A DNA stretch of 64,000 nucleotides from Antilocapra americana. Its lineage: Eukaryota > Chordata > Mammalia > Artiodactyla > Antilocapridae. How positions within the stretch are numbered: position 1 is the stretch's first letter; each line of letters starts with the position of its first letter. The notes beneath the pieces are model-generated. The model was not told the DNA's origin and searched no databases. It saw only the letters and a list, made by a program, of their open reading frames with translations. The position numbers were made by a program, and so were the translations under genes. Of the stretch, positions 45,471-58,060 are shown one piece after another. Location: NCBI GenBank assembly GCA_007570785.1, contig ML664174.1:6461402-6525401 (forward strand), given 5' to 3'.

Positions 45471-45611
45471 CTAAGAAGAAAAAACTGAGAAGAATTGAGA
45501 AAAGAATTAAAATATTTAAATTTAAAAAACCCAATTTGTAAACCCTGAACAAATCTATAAGGCTTCCCTTTTTAAGCAGTTAAACCATCATTCATGAGAG
45601 CTTGCACATCA

Positions 45612-46010
45612 CACTCTCTATTATGCACTGAAAGAATTCCCCCAAAATTCATGTGTTGAAGCCCTAGTCCCCTCATCCCCAGTGTGATGGTTTTGGAGAT
45701 GGGGTCTTTGGGAGGTAATTAGGTTAGATTAAATCATGAGGGTGGGGCCCTCATGCTAGGATTAGTGCCCTTATAAGAAGAGGGCCACAGAGGTCCCACT
45801 CTCTCTGCACACAGAAGCAGTGAGGAGAGGCCAGACGACCACAGAGCAGGAAGGCAACAGTCCACAGCTAGGAAGAGAGCCCATACCAAGAACTGAATTT
45901 GCAGATGCCTTGATCTTGGAGTTCACAGCCTCCAGAAATACAAGAAATAAACACTTGTTTGTTTGAGTCACTCTGGTATTTTGCTACAGCAGCCTTGAGC
46001 TAAGTAAGAT
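45612..46010 (+). repeat. solitary MaLR-type LTR (MST/MLT1-like)
   Basis: ERVL-MaLR long terminal repeat with the usual blocks in order: 'caaaattcatgtgttgaagc', 'ggggtctttgggaggtaatt', 'gggccctcatgctaggatta', 'cttataagaagagggccaca' and a 3' end 'gtattttgctacagcagcc'. No internal region or second LTR lies nearby. It has no coding part. Such old LTRs can serve as promoters; nothing here shows that it does. Confidence 0.8.
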
Positions 46011-49000
46011 GCTTTCTTTTCTCCTATCCCATATTACATACTGGCTTGTCCTCTGGTCACTAATTAATACCTACTGTAGAACAATACTAAATGCAGAGGT
46101 AAGGTACTTTCTCATTGTTTCACATACTTACTTGTGAGAATGCTTTGCTTCTTGATCTTAATTTCAAATGCAGATTGCAAAACATTTTATGCTTCTCTTT
46201 AAAAAATATGTAACTTGTAAAAACTAAATTACTTCTTACTTATAAGATTTTTGTTGATTTTTATTTACTATGGTTAGTGGGTTTTTGGCAGAATATGTTG
46301 TTTACCACCCCTGGATAACATATTAAGATAACAAATTGAGTTTATCTTCCCTTATAGTCAAAAACTAACAGAATTAAAATCAGTAATAATTTTGTGTTCA
46401 GCCTCTACTACATAAAAGGCACTATGGGATGTGGGAGACAGCAAACATAGAGCAACAGTTACCCTTAAAATGCTTACTTACATTCTCTACTGTCCAAGTG
46501 TAACACATGTTCTCAATTATGAAATAAATCATTTCAATTTTCTTAAGGTAACAGCATCAGATGGGTGGGATCCATCCTTTCCTGTCAACTTCACACAAAT
46601 CCTGCCTGCTGGAACAGACTGCAGCTGGGCAAAAAGTCACACATTCCATTGGTCATTTATAAGCACCCACTAATTAGATGATAACCAGTAAGAAAGAGAA
46701 GGAAGGAGGAACAAGAAAAGAAGAGAGGAGAAGAGAAAGAAAAAATACAAAGTTGTCTTTAGCAAATTGTCTGTTTTTACAGTCATCAGGACCAAAGTTT
46801 AAAAAGAAAAACATGAAATTTCACTTACACTGAAAGATGTTTACAATTACTTAAAGTTGATCCAAATAAAAAAATTTAAGCATACATCAGTGTGGTTCTC
46901 TACAGACCACCTAATAATCTCATCTGTTAAATCAGTACCAGGATAAAGTCAAAGATTCAAAACAGATCATCTTGCTGCTTTGGCATTTTAAGTCATTTAA
47001 AGAGCATATGGATTAAGCGAGAGAAGAAACCCATCAACACTAGCTCAATGATACATCCACAGTTTCCTACACCCCACTATTTGAAGCAAATGAAGAAGTT
47101 TATGTCATTCTGTCATCTCCTACCATTAGTTTGCAGAATTCATAACTAGAATTTCCCAAAATTTCCTACCAGTTGGTTTTAAAATAATTGGGACATGAAG
47201 ACATCCATGTCAATTTGTTTAAAATGCTTTTCTTTCTCCAGCTAGATGATTATTTGCATTGCTGTTTTCTCATGGAGAGTGTGCACAGTCAGTCATTCAA
47301 GTTGCTGGCACTGCTGTTTCTGAGCCAATTACAAAAGATAAGAAGCTGGCAACAGACAATAAGAAACTTGTTTTTATCATCACGCTTTGCTGTAACCCAG
47401 TGGGCAGTGAGAAATTCAGTGCCATATTTAGCCATGTCCCTTTCTTGTTCTTTAAAAAGTTATGACTTAGTCCTCATTTGTAAAGTCTCAGCATGCTTCC
47501 TTCTTTTACAAGCTTTTCTACAAACTGTAATGGAAAAGCTACCTCATGGCACCTTATATAACTTTAGTCCTCTCAGGGGTTTTGTCATTCCTGGTAATTT
47601 GGCTTTAGAACCCAAAATCTACCCTATGCTTAGTCTTCTTGGGTTGCTGTTTTAATTTCAGCTTATTTCTCTAGAAGAGGGTTGCTCTCTCTACTTGTTG
47701 AAAATCTTTTTTTTAATATTAATTTTCAAATTAAGAGTTGGCCCAATGTTGCAGATCAGCTCAGCAACTTTTCTAAAGGTTTGCAGATCAAGCCAGGGAA
47801 GTAGAGTCTGGTTTGCTTTTGTGGAAAAAGTGATAGACAAGTTTGGAAACTACTACTTAAAGATTCCAAGTTCCAAATCTTACAGAAAATATTTGGAGCC
47901 TGAATGCCATTTCTATCCTCATCTAAGAAAATGTTGGCACTAAAAAAACTGTCAAGTTCCTAATATTTGTCAATCATTAAATATCTTTTCTAAAATAGCA
48001 TTCTGATCAGTATAATGCAAATTAATCACCAATAAAGCAATTAAATTCCACCCAAGGTATTCCTGTACTAAAATTGAAAGGAAAATGCTTGGCAAAATGT
48101 ATCTTTGGATATGCCAAACCCCAAACATTTGAAAATAAATAATAACTCTAGGATGTCTTGCCAAACCCCCAAACCCAAAGGCCACCCCTCTTTAAGAATG
48201 TCTGCATGCTTCTGACATCTACTTAGCCTTCCTATTCTAAGCCCTTAAGTGTCAAAGGTCAGGAACCACCAACCAGAGATTTAATAAAACTGAAGCTCTA
48301 GGTAAATAAACTTCAAGCTCCAAAGCTCTGTCAGATAGATTCACACACAGTTCATCTGTTGAGAGATTTTTTTTTTCCCCATTCAACGAGCATTTTAGCT
48401 CGAGGATTACCTTTCATTCAGCAAAGATCACCTACATTCTAACTCCTGTGGTTATTAGAGAAAATCATGGGGTATTGAGAACTTGGCTTCCTCCATCTTA
48501 ATAAAACAGTTCAAGTCCTAGAGGCAGTTAATCCCTGGAAGGCTTTGTGATCCCATCCCCTGACATGTTTGATAAATATGAAAATTGTAAAATGTTCTGA
48601 CTTGTTAAAATTTTTTCAGCCTGCTTAACATGCTCTTTGGCCTTCTTCACACGTGCAAAGTGCTGACTTGGCATGCCTGGGAGCCTCCATCACCTTCTCT
48701 ATTGTGTATACATTGACAACCCCTGAAGCATAAGTAAGTCACACTTCACAAAGAACTGTTTACACTCTAAGAGGGACCCTCCTTTTCTCAAGGAAAGAAG
48801 AAAAGGACAAAGGGGAGGGAAGAAGGGTGTGTATCCAAAAATGTGGCAGAAAGGAGAAAAGAGGGTGGAAAAAAAAGACTCAAGTCTAAATGACTACAAA
48901 GCTGAAGACCATTAAAAAAATCTGGTTTGGGATAGGTGTGTCTACAGTTGGCTGATAAACAAATCCTTCAGGGTCTGAAATTACTATGGTATGAAACAAC

Positions 49001-50151
49001 CATTCCTCTTTGTTTCTCACTTTACAATATATAATGAATAGTATACTTTTCTTTCAGTACTTTTTATAATTCAAATGAGTCAACTCCCTTTTAACACTAT
49101 TCAAAGTTAAGAAAATGAAATACTATTATGACCTGTACCTGGCCACTAGTGAACAAGAAGGCAAGGTCTGATCTCATGAATAAATCCAACTTCCACTCAT
49201 CTCAAATAACTAGTCATCTTGGAGACTGAATAAACCACCACATAAATACCAAGACAGAAGGACTGTAACTGTACAAACTGGGTGCGGTGTCTAGAAACCC
49301 TGCAGATTCCTCCAGGCATAGGATTCACAAGGAAATTCTATGAAAAAAACACAAGGACAATAAGCTGATGAAATGCTGATGACGCACAGGAATACTTCAA
49401 AATTTATAGCCAGTTATGTTCGTCAGTCACAGCCATTCTTGATATTCCCAGAACCAACCATCAAATTCCCAACACTCTGACCACTTCCACGCGATTGTCT
49501 TAATAGGGTCTCCTGAGGCTGCTGCTTGTAGTAAAATTTCCAACTGTAAGAGCAACAGCAAGAGTGAGATGCAGAGCAGAATGGAAACAGAGGCCTCATG
49601 AGTGCAAAGGTAAGCATGGCTTAGAGAAAATAAAAGCAAGCAATAGAATAGCCGATTTGTAGACAGCAGCAAGCAGAAGGAAAGAAGTCAAGAGTCAGGA
49701 CAGTATACATACAATTATAACCATCCAAGACAAATGAAAATTAGTTGTAGCTGTGCAGACAGTTCTCAGGTAGGTTTGGGGTGGGCAGGAAAAAATGGAC
49801 CAGGCCATTTCAAAGGGCAAGAAGTTGATCTGTGGATGCTGGGGAAGGAAACTAGGAGGGAAAAAGAGAGAAAATGTTGACCTTTCAACCTAGCCTTTTA
49901 CCTCAATTAAGGAAAAAAGAAGCAAACAAAAGATGATTTCAAGAGAGAAAGATGACCAAAGTGATTGAGAACATTACTTCCTACGTTCCCATCCACAGCC
50001 AACGGATGTTTCTCAGAAATAGCTGTATCTCAGAGTAGCAGGGCATGGTGGTCTTTTCTACTGCAGAGAGTAAGAGGGACCTGTCGAGGCATCGATCTTT
50101 CCAAATGGAGGCAGACACCACAGGAGTCATTAAGGCTTCTCACACCTTGTC
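46011..50151. other. repeat-free stretch of about 4.1 kb
   Basis: No interspersed repeat recognised on either strand, unlike the rest of the window where one occurs every 0.5-1.5 kb. It holds a purine-rich tract at 46689-46745 and an unsupported 155-codon plus-strand frame at 47188-47655. 48200-48800 and 49400-50150 are more GC-balanced. Candidate for conserved non-coding elements. Confidence 0.4.
46689..46745. repeat. purine-rich (GA/A) tract
   Basis: Low-complexity 'gagaaggaaggaggaacaag' type sequence on the plus strand. Confidence 0.85.
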
Positions 50152-50285
50152 CATCAGAAACACCTGGGAATCTTGTTAAACTTCAGACTCTAATTAATTA
50201 GGTCTGGAGTGAGGTCAGAGCTTTTGCATTTCCAAGAAGCTCCCAGGAGATGCTGGTCTAGAAATCATGCTGTGAGTAGCAGGGG
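50152..50285 (-). mobile_element. MER5A-like hAT-Charlie MITE
   Basis: The plus strand shows the antisense order: 'catcagaaacacctgggaat', 'attaggtctggagtgaggtc', 'gcatttccaagaagctccca' and 'ggagatgctggtctagaaat'. Terminal repeats are eroded. Confidence 0.75.
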
Positions 50286-50309
50286 TTAGTATGGATCTTT
50301 GTTGGGTAA

Positions 50310-50455
50310 ATTTTGACTCAACTAATGACGCTGGACAAGTTAGTTAACAAATCTAATTTCTCAGTTTCCTCACCTATTAAATAGAGATAGCAATGCCTAC
50401 CTCATAAAGCTGACATGAGGAATAAACAAGACTATCTGGCCTAAATGACTAGTTA
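50310..50455 (+). repeat. MIR SINE
   Basis: 'gacgctggacaagttagtta', 'atttctcagtttcctcacct' and 'caatgcctacctcataaagc' follow MIR order. Confidence 0.75.
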
Positions 50456-51550
50456 TTACCACCCACTGCTACATCATTTCCCAAAATGTGGTACACATAC
50501 CACTGATGGTACAAGGACAAACTTTAAAAATTCTTAATTTTTAGGCAATATTTTAATGGGTATTAGAAAAAAATAACTTAAACTCAAGATGATTACATTA
50601 AACTCAAGATTCCATGGGTATTGTCACCTAAAATAAAGCTATGTTACAAGGGAAAAGTCAATTAAAAAATCAATAAGTAAATAAAGGTATAAGAGGTACA
50701 TGGATATGACAAAAATGATGAGGGTGATATTCAAATGACTAAAGTTGAAACATCAATTAAAACAGGAAGGCAGGGGCTTGACCAGATTATCCCATCATAA
50801 GGAACAAATGTGTGATAAGAGTTCCAAATGTATTTCAAAACCTTCTGGTCACTCAAGGCTGAGAAACTGAACTTTAACCATATGATATTCTTACCCACAT
50901 TTATTTGTATGAATTGCATATACTATTATGGATCATCAGACTATCCATAAAGCTTAGGAAAACAAATTCTGTTGAATAAAGCTATTTTCTCCTCTGATAT
51001 GTAAACTACCAATCTAAACTACCTCTCAACATTGGGCTAAATAACAGAATTATGCCTTCAAGAAAGGAAAGCTATGGTTTCATAAATCCAGTATTAAACT
51101 GTTTCTCTTTTCCAATAAACTTTTTCAAACACTATTCTAAGGTAATTTGTGGTCAAAGGGATGGGTGCGGATGACTGAATAAATGAATCTGTCATACCCT
51201 GTAACAATAGCCTTTAGAGCAAAGAGAGGAAATCTAAAGTCATGTATGAGTTGGAAGAGAGGAAACATGTTTGTGAGCAGCATGGTGTTTAGAAGAGAAC
51301 TATAAAAGGCTTCTTGATGTATTTAGCATCTAATGTCTGGTACACTTGGAGCGATATATCATTACAATTCTGCTTAGTTGGTTGATGGTTTTGTTCAAGT
51401 TAATGAGAAAAAGGAACATGAACACAAATGTATGTCAGAATTTCACTCATTCAGTTTTCCATGCTGTGAACCACTTCTTTGCTGAATCAGATAAAGGTTT
51501 CAAATACTGGAAAAATATTTTCTCAAGTTTTTTTTGTGTTATTCATATTA
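50456..51550. other. unique AT-rich DNA
   Basis: No feature recognised. Confidence 0.4.
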
Positions 51551-51730
51551 GGCTGGTGCAAAAGTAATTGTAGTTTTGCATTGTTGAACTTTGCCATTTG
51601 ATTCTGAAATACATTCTTAAATAAATATGGTTATGTTATACATCATTTTAATGCACATTTCTCATTTTATGGTTTTTTGCTAATGACTTATTACTTGCTG
51701 TTTATTTTATATTTATTTTAAACTAGGCAA

Positions 51731-51968
51731 ATGATGTTAGACCAAAAGCAAATTCAAGTGATTTCGAGTTCAAGACAACTCACAATATCAACAATGCATT
51801 TGACCCAGGAACTGCTAACAAACATACAGAGCAGTGGTGGTTCAAGAAGTTTTGCAAAGGAGACGAGAGCCTTGAAGATGGGGAGCATAGGTGCCAGTCA
51901 TCAACAGGTGACAATGACCACTTGAGAGTATCATCATAACTGATCCTCTTATTAACTGATAAGAAGTA
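51731..51968 (+). pseudogene. mariner transposase, N-terminal remnant
   Basis: The start MMLDQKQIQVI agrees with mariner transposases, then the frame is disturbed. In another frame WWFKKFCKGDESLED is visible at about 51835-51880, the end of the DNA-binding region. A deletion of roughly 40 bp just after the start removes part of the first helix-turn-helix. Function in an intact copy: sequence-specific binding to the terminal repeats. Confidence 0.85.
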
Positions 51969-51971
51969 GAT

Positions 51972-52146
51972 ACAAGAGACGTTAGAGATGCAGGTTTGAT
52001 CCCTGGGAGGGGAAGATCCCCTGGAGAAGGATATAGCAACTAACTCCAGTATTCTTGCCTGGAGAATTCCATGGACAGAGGACCCTGAAGGGCTATAGTC
52101 CATAGAGTCACAAAGAGTCAGACAACTTAAGTGACTTTGCATACAC
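51972..52146 (+). repeat. Bov-tA SINE, 5'-truncated, at the mariner gap
   Basis: Starts within the B box region ('gagatgcaggtttgatccct') and continues through 'cagtattcttgcctggagaa' to 'cagacaacttaagtgactt'. The mariner resumes at once with 'catattcacctgatctcttg'. Confidence 0.92.
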
Positions 52147-52340
52147 CATATTCACCTGATCTCTTGCTAACCAACTACCACTTCTTCAAGGATCTCGACA
52201 ACTTTTTGCAGGGAAGACACTTCCACAACCATCAGGAGGCAGAAAATGCATTCAAAGAGTTCATCAAATCCTGAAGCCCAGATTTTTAGGCTACTGTAAT
52301 AAACAAACACTTCTTGTTGGCAAAAATGTGTTGACTGTAA
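52147..52340 (+). pseudogene. mariner transposase, C-terminal remnant
   Basis: Reads YSPDL, then NYHFFKDLDNFLQG and the C-terminal tail. This includes the third Asp of the catalytic DD34D triad (SPDL block). The first two catalytic Asp blocks should lie in the deleted part. Confidence 0.85.
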
Positions 52341-52436
52341 TGGTTCCTACTTTGACTACTAAAGATGTGTTTGAGCTTAGTTTGAACGACTTAAAATTCA
52401 GTCTGAAACCTCAGTTATGTTTGCACCAACCTAACC

Positions 52437-53208
52437 GTAGCTATAGACATGACACAATTCCAAGATTAGCCTTCATTATTGATACTTCATCACTTTCATA
52501 AGTGTAGACAATTAACAAAACAATAAATCAAGTCCTAATTTGCTGTGTTTGCCAATTTTCATGGTGTTACTACTTCTTTGATTTCAAGTTACCAGAAAGA
52601 CATCAGTTAACATAGAGTTGGAAGAGGTGTCCAGAAGTATTCACTAGTATATAGTATTTCCAATACAGATGAAATAGGCACAAATAATTTCAAAACCACT
52701 GATAACAGTAAAATGTAGTAAAAAGTAATTATGATGTGATGAGTTTTGAGTACTAAACTTTTTGTTTTTAACATAATTTAATTAAAATTTTATATAGTTT
52801 AATTTTTAATGCTAACAAGCTCAGAAATTTTCTGAAAATTTAATAATTGGTTTTTAGGAGTTGGTAGGGGCTCACTCCAGAACATCACTAGCCTCGAACC
52901 ACATCGCACACAATGTTGCTTATACTGCCAGATTTACAAATCACTTTTCAGTTTTCTAAGTTAAAAATCACTTGGAGAAAGATGATAAATTTTGTATGTT
53001 AGAGACAACCAAAAAAAAAATAAAATAAACAAAAATTGCAATACAATTTGTATCTTTTATGTAGTCAATCTTGCAGTTAACAACAGAAAATGTAGGAAAC
53101 ATTTATATACCCAAAGGCTTTACCAAATCAACTAATAAAAGCAACTTTGCATCTGTGGGGGAAAGAAATGTAGGCAGAAGATATCTGTTGGGGTAAAAAA
53201 GAACATCA
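52437..53208. other. unique AT-rich DNA
   Basis: No feature recognised. Confidence 0.4.
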
Positions 53209-53412
53209 GGGCTTCCCAGGTGACACTAGTGGTAAAGAACCTGCCTGCCAATGGAGGAGATGTGGGTTCGATCCCTGGGATGGGAAGATCTCCTGGAGAA
53301 GAAAATGGCAACCTACTCCAGTATTCTTGCCTGGAGAATCCCGTGGACAGAGGAGCCTGGAGGGCTACAGTCCACAGGGTTGCAAAGAGTCAGACATGAA
53401 TGAACACACACA
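53209..53412 (+). repeat. Bov-tA SINE
   Basis: Complete copy, 'ggcttcccaggtgacactag' to 'agtcagacatgaatgaacac', with a (CA)n tail to 53419. Confidence 0.95.
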
Positions 53413-53419
53413 CACACAT

Positions 53420-56137
53420 CAAGCTTACGAATGCAGATACTTGCATCAATTTGCACATATGAAACTGGTCAGAAAGACTTGATTTCCTAGGAGAATCCAA
53501 AGAAAAAGAAATAGCTGCTTATAAGTCAATCATAATGATTCTTTCTATAGACAAAAAAAAAAAAAGCAGCCACAATATAAATGCTTCAGAGGCCATCATT
53601 ACATGCCAATACCAACTTTTCAATCTGTAAAGATAAAAGGGAAAATCATAAGGAAATCCAAAGCTATTTCACTAATCCCTACAGCCAAAGTAAACCGGTG
53701 AAAGACTGAGAGAACTCCATGAAATGGTCATTTATGATTTAACTGGCACTTTTAAAGACTTTCAAAAATAAGTCTGCATTGCCTGGTAAGTCTTTGAAAA
53801 ACTGAAAGCAGTTAAGTAGCTCTCAGTCCTTCAGAAAAATTCAATTAACCAGCTTCACATTAAAAGGGTGAAAATTCACTACCTTCCCTTTCATGGAAAG
53901 TATGCTCGTGTAAATGACTTTCCAAAACCAAGCATAGTGTCCTCTGGGTTTGTTTATTTCAAAAGTAAGTCTTCAAAGCCGAGGGAAACATACAGCACAC
54001 ATATTGTTTATCTCTACAGGATGGAACATATGGAAAAATTTATAACTGTCAAGAGTTATTACACTGCAAAACAAACATGTGGACATATACAATAGGGATA
54101 AATATAGTAAGACTCGCTCACAAATTGGAGATGCTGGAGGCACATGGAAAAGTTTACAAAAATTTCAATGTTTAAGACATCAGGAGGATAGTGGTGCTAA
54201 CCCGGCTTAACAAAAAGACTGTATGCAATACACTCCATGTTCCTTCTGAATTGTAACAGGGGTTCAGGCATGCAGGCTAATTTGAGAAGCAGACCTTAAA
54301 GAAAAGCAAAGAAGAAAAACTATTCCTTCCTGTCTTGTGCTTAAAATTCCAAATAAGCATTATGGATACTAAAAGAGAAGAATGGAGTGAGTAAAACAAA
54401 GTCATAAACTTAATAACCATTGAATGATGAATATTCAAATGAAAATATCGTTGAAAAATTACTTTAGCAAAATATTTATTATCAAGCATACTATTTCATT
54501 TTTTAAAACCTTAATGTATTGCTGAATTAGGGTAATTTTAAAATATAATCCTTTTGGCAATGATTTTCAGAGGAAAAAAAAAAAGAGAGACACTAAATCT
54601 ACATTTGAAAATGTAAAACTTTGCAGTTATCTCCCCAAATCCTCTCTTTCAATGTGGTCTGGTATACACATTATTTCAAAAGTCTAATTTTCACATACAA
54701 AGCTTTCATTAAAAAAAGAATAATATTAATTTCCCTTAAAAGTTCTCAATATCAGCAGTGCCCTGAAGAAAAATCCTTTTCAAGTTGAATATAAAGACAG
54801 AAAAGTAATCCTAAGGAAATAAAAGCACTCTCTGTTCAAAGTTCACATGAACTAAAGGCAGAGGCTGAAATAAGGCTTGGACATCCTTTCTGTTTTCTTT
54901 AGTCCCCTAGTCATTACTTTAACAGGCAAAGAATAGCTAAACAGCAAAACTCGTTGACGGAAGCACATACTTTCCACACACTCTAAGTGTCAAAGGCCTG
55001 TTTAGAGAAAGGTCAAACAATCTACTGCATCTTGGCCACAAGGGCCAGAATTAAGAGATGTCTCTGACTAAAGAGTCTATTTCTGCCTCCGCCACAGCCT
55101 CATTTTGTAACCTTGGTGAAGAGATTTATCTGTTCGTCATTTGACTTTAAAAATAAAAATAGAGCCACGTAAACTCTACTTAGCTCGCTAGGATATCGTG
55201 AGATTATAATAAATAATGCCCATAAAAGCTTTGATCTCTTCAGGAAAAAAAACTGAATTCTGACATAGGCAGGAGAGGTTTTAGAAGTTTCTGAGAGACC
55301 AGTGCTAAGTCAAGGTGGAACACAAGGAACAGATAAACCACCAATCACTAGGAAATGCTTATTAACTCTTCTTATTTATTTTCCAGGTAAAAATGGCCTT
55401 TGAAACTAAGCCCATAATCTGCCATCTAGATCCTATCCAATTTCCACTTCTATTACATCCACTTAGGCCATCACTACAAATTATAACATCAGAACAGATA
55501 TTAGACAGCTAGAGTAACTAAACTTATGATTGGAAAAGCAGAGGAAAAATCAGAGTACTTGATTTCTAAGGCCTGGCTCCTCCTGACAGTAAAAAGAACA
55601 AAAAATAAATAAAATGAAGAACTAGAAAGTCAGTGGGAAAAGAAGATTTCAGGCATCTTTATAGTCCCATCTGCCTCTCTCAGGAGAAGTCATCAACACA
55701 GCTGCCAAAATTTCTTGATGGAAAGATACTTTTTTTTAAGATGAAACAACTATACTTAACTGAATCTTACTTTCTGGATATATGCCAGTATTTGCATTTA
55801 AGTTATTAAGGTTCTGGGGCACAATGGTTTCAGTTTAATCTTCTCTCTAAACTCTCATGTTTGTCTAATACATAAAATTTCTATTTTTTTAACTATTGGG
55901 CATATAGTGATGGCAACAGTTGGCTTCTTTTTTTCCTGAGAAGTTCCATTCACAATGGCCACAAGTTTCAAATGCCAGATACTTACTAATATATAACAAG
56001 AGAGCAGCATTTGAAAATTTATAATACAAAGTAAAATCATACAGAATAAAAAAGGAGTGAATGGCTGAGCGTATGAACAATCTTAACATAAACTGTGTTT
56101 GTTAAGATTGACCAAAGAATTGATGCTTTTAATCTGT
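53420..56137. other. repeat-poor stretch of about 2.7 kb
   Basis: No interspersed repeat recognised. Only A-runs (about 53552, 54573) break it. Candidate for conserved non-coding DNA. The short plus-strand frame at 53868-54095 is not supported. Confidence 0.4.
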
Positions 56138-56487
56138 AGTGTTGAAGACTCTTGAGAGTCCCCTGGACTGCAAGGAGATCAAACCTGTCAATCCTAAAGG
56201 CAATCAGTCCTGAATATTCATTGGAAGGACTGATGCTGAAGCTGAAACATCAATACTTTGGCCACCTGATGCGAAGAACTGATTCATTTGAAAAGACTCT
56301 GATGCTGGGAAAGATTGAAGGCAGGAGGAAAAAGAGATGACAGGATGAGAGGGTTGGATGGCATCACTGACTCAATGGACATGAATTTGAGAAAGCTCCA
56401 GGAGCTGGTGATGGGACAGGGAGGCCTGGTGTGCTGCAGTCCTTGGAGTCACAAAGAGATGGACATGACTGAGCAACTGAACTGAAT
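56138..56487 (+). repeat. BovB LINE 3' end
   Basis: 'gtgttgaagactcttgagag', 'tggactgcaaggagatcaaa' and 'gccacctgatgcgaagaact', ending 'gagcaactgaactgaatc'. The start of its frame keeps RVPWTARRSNLSILK. Confidence 0.94.
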
Positions 56488-56849
56488 CTTAAACCTTAGG
56501 GTTTGAAATCTACTATATAACCAATCTTAAATCATTACAATCTTCTAGGATATAGTGGTAGATCACGGTTAACTTCTATTAGCATTAACTAATTCTGATA
56601 TTTTCTTTGTATTCCAAAGATACTGAAATGTGGTATTAGGTTTTGTTATGAATCTAGTCTCTGTCAATAATAAGTTGGTACCTTGGTCAGTAACAACCGG
56701 GCAATAATAGGTAATAGGCCTTTGAAGATTGCATCTACCTTTTTATGTCCTGAAACAGGAGGCTTGGCTCCCTCAGGTGAACCAGGTCATAAACATAAGA
56801 TGTCATATTTTTTTCTCACTCTCATTTTCAAACTCATTTAATCTCTCTG
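56488..56849. other. unique DNA, nothing recognised
   Basis: No feature seen. Confidence 0.4.
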
Positions 56850-56965
56850 AGCATCAGAAAGTACAGTTTGCTTAAGACTAAACAGCAAGTAAACCACAGC
56901 AGAGGGATTTGAGCCCAAGTCCATCTTGCTTCCAATGTCTGTGTTCTTTTCATTATGCCCTGGGG
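56850..56965 (-). repeat. MIR SINE
   Basis: The plus strand has antisense MIR: 'agactaaacagcaagtaaac', 'agcagagggatttgagccca' and 'gtctgtgttcttttcattat'. Confidence 0.6.
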
Positions 56966-57859
56966 CCTACTTCCAGTGGGGAGAAACAGTATTTTTTATA
57001 CTACCAGAGGAAGCATGGCGCTCTCAGCATCCAGAATATCAGTGGCAGCTCCTGCCTCCCCAGCCTTTCCTACCATGACCAAGCAGAAGGAAACAGTAAG
57101 AGGGGAAACTTCAGATTGCTATTCCCTATCTAACCCTGGATATATTTCTCCCATAGTATAAACAGCAGCTAGAGTTCACCTCCTGGAGTGTTGAAGTAGT
57201 AATGAGATAAGCTTTCCTTTCATATTAGTACTCAACAAGAGGAGATTAACGTTGTATTTTCTTATTTTCATGTCTCACCCAAGAATGTAACTCAGAATGT
57301 GTTAATCTGTAAGAAAGTAATTATTCACTTTTTTAAACACTTGAATTAATTTTCCTTAAATTAGCTAATGTTTACACAGAGTATCTGAACATGTACATAA
57401 AATAAAAACAGCTCATTTTATGAACACATTAAAACTGACATCCTGCCAGCCTTCCTAAGACAAACACCTTAAGTTATTTTTTAAAGATAAGGATAAAAGG
57501 GAAAAAAAAGACTCCGGAAATAAGAGATAAAATGATGAAATCCATGAATACGAGCTCTTGACAGTTTTAGTTAAAGTTGAAGAACTGAGTAAATTAAATT
57601 ATCAGAGGCTAAAAGAATCAGAGATCATATTGCAACCAGGAAACAGACCTAAAGCCAAAATGGATTTAGAATATATTTAACATTGAAGACATAAAGTTAA
57701 TTCCTTCATCAGATCCTCTTCCCACTTCTGCTTGAAATCCAAGGCATGTAGGATGAATTTACTTAATTTGCAACATTAGGAATCCCAAACTCTTCAGAGG
57801 GGCCGTCCAGGCTCCCTGGGTATAGACAATTGCCAGAGTAAAATTTGTAAAAAGAAAAA
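56966..57859. other. unique DNA, nothing recognised
   Basis: Includes a GC-balanced patch at 56960-57130 with overlapping short frames and no splice support. Confidence 0.4.
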
Positions 57860-58060
57860 TGGAACAGCTAACTAATAATAAGGACCTAGTGTATCACACA
57901 GAGGACTCTACTCAATACTCTGTAATGACCTATATGGGAAAAGAATCTAAAAACAAAACAAAATGGATATATGTATATGTATAACTAATTGACTCTGCTG
58001 TACACCTGAAATTAACACAACACTTTACATCAACTTTACCCCAATAAAAATTTTAAAAAC
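57860..58060 (+). repeat. artiodactyl L1 3' UTR end
   Basis: 'aataaggacctagtgtatca', 'atatgggaaaagaatctaaa', 'gtacacctgaaattaacaca' and 'caactttaccccaataaaaa'. Confidence 0.8.

Larger units (their letters stand above)
51551..52436 (+). mobile_element. mariner (Hsmar1-like, ruminant) element, internally deleted
   Basis: Tc1/mariner DNA transposon. Left terminal repeat TTAGGCTGGTGCAAAAGTAA at 51551; right end reads 'ttatgtttgcaccaacctaa', its inverse. Between them are the two outer parts of the transposase gene. The middle is missing and a Bov-tA SINE fills the gap. A TA duplication is clear only at the left. It cannot move itself. Confidence 0.92.

Noticed and set aside
45771..45971. 66-codon minus-strand frame
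   Set aside because: It lies inside the MaLR-type LTR, which has no coding part.
47188..47655. 155-codon open frame on the plus strand
   Set aside because: No recognised family, no splice signals, AT-rich codons. One or two such frames are expected by chance in this window.
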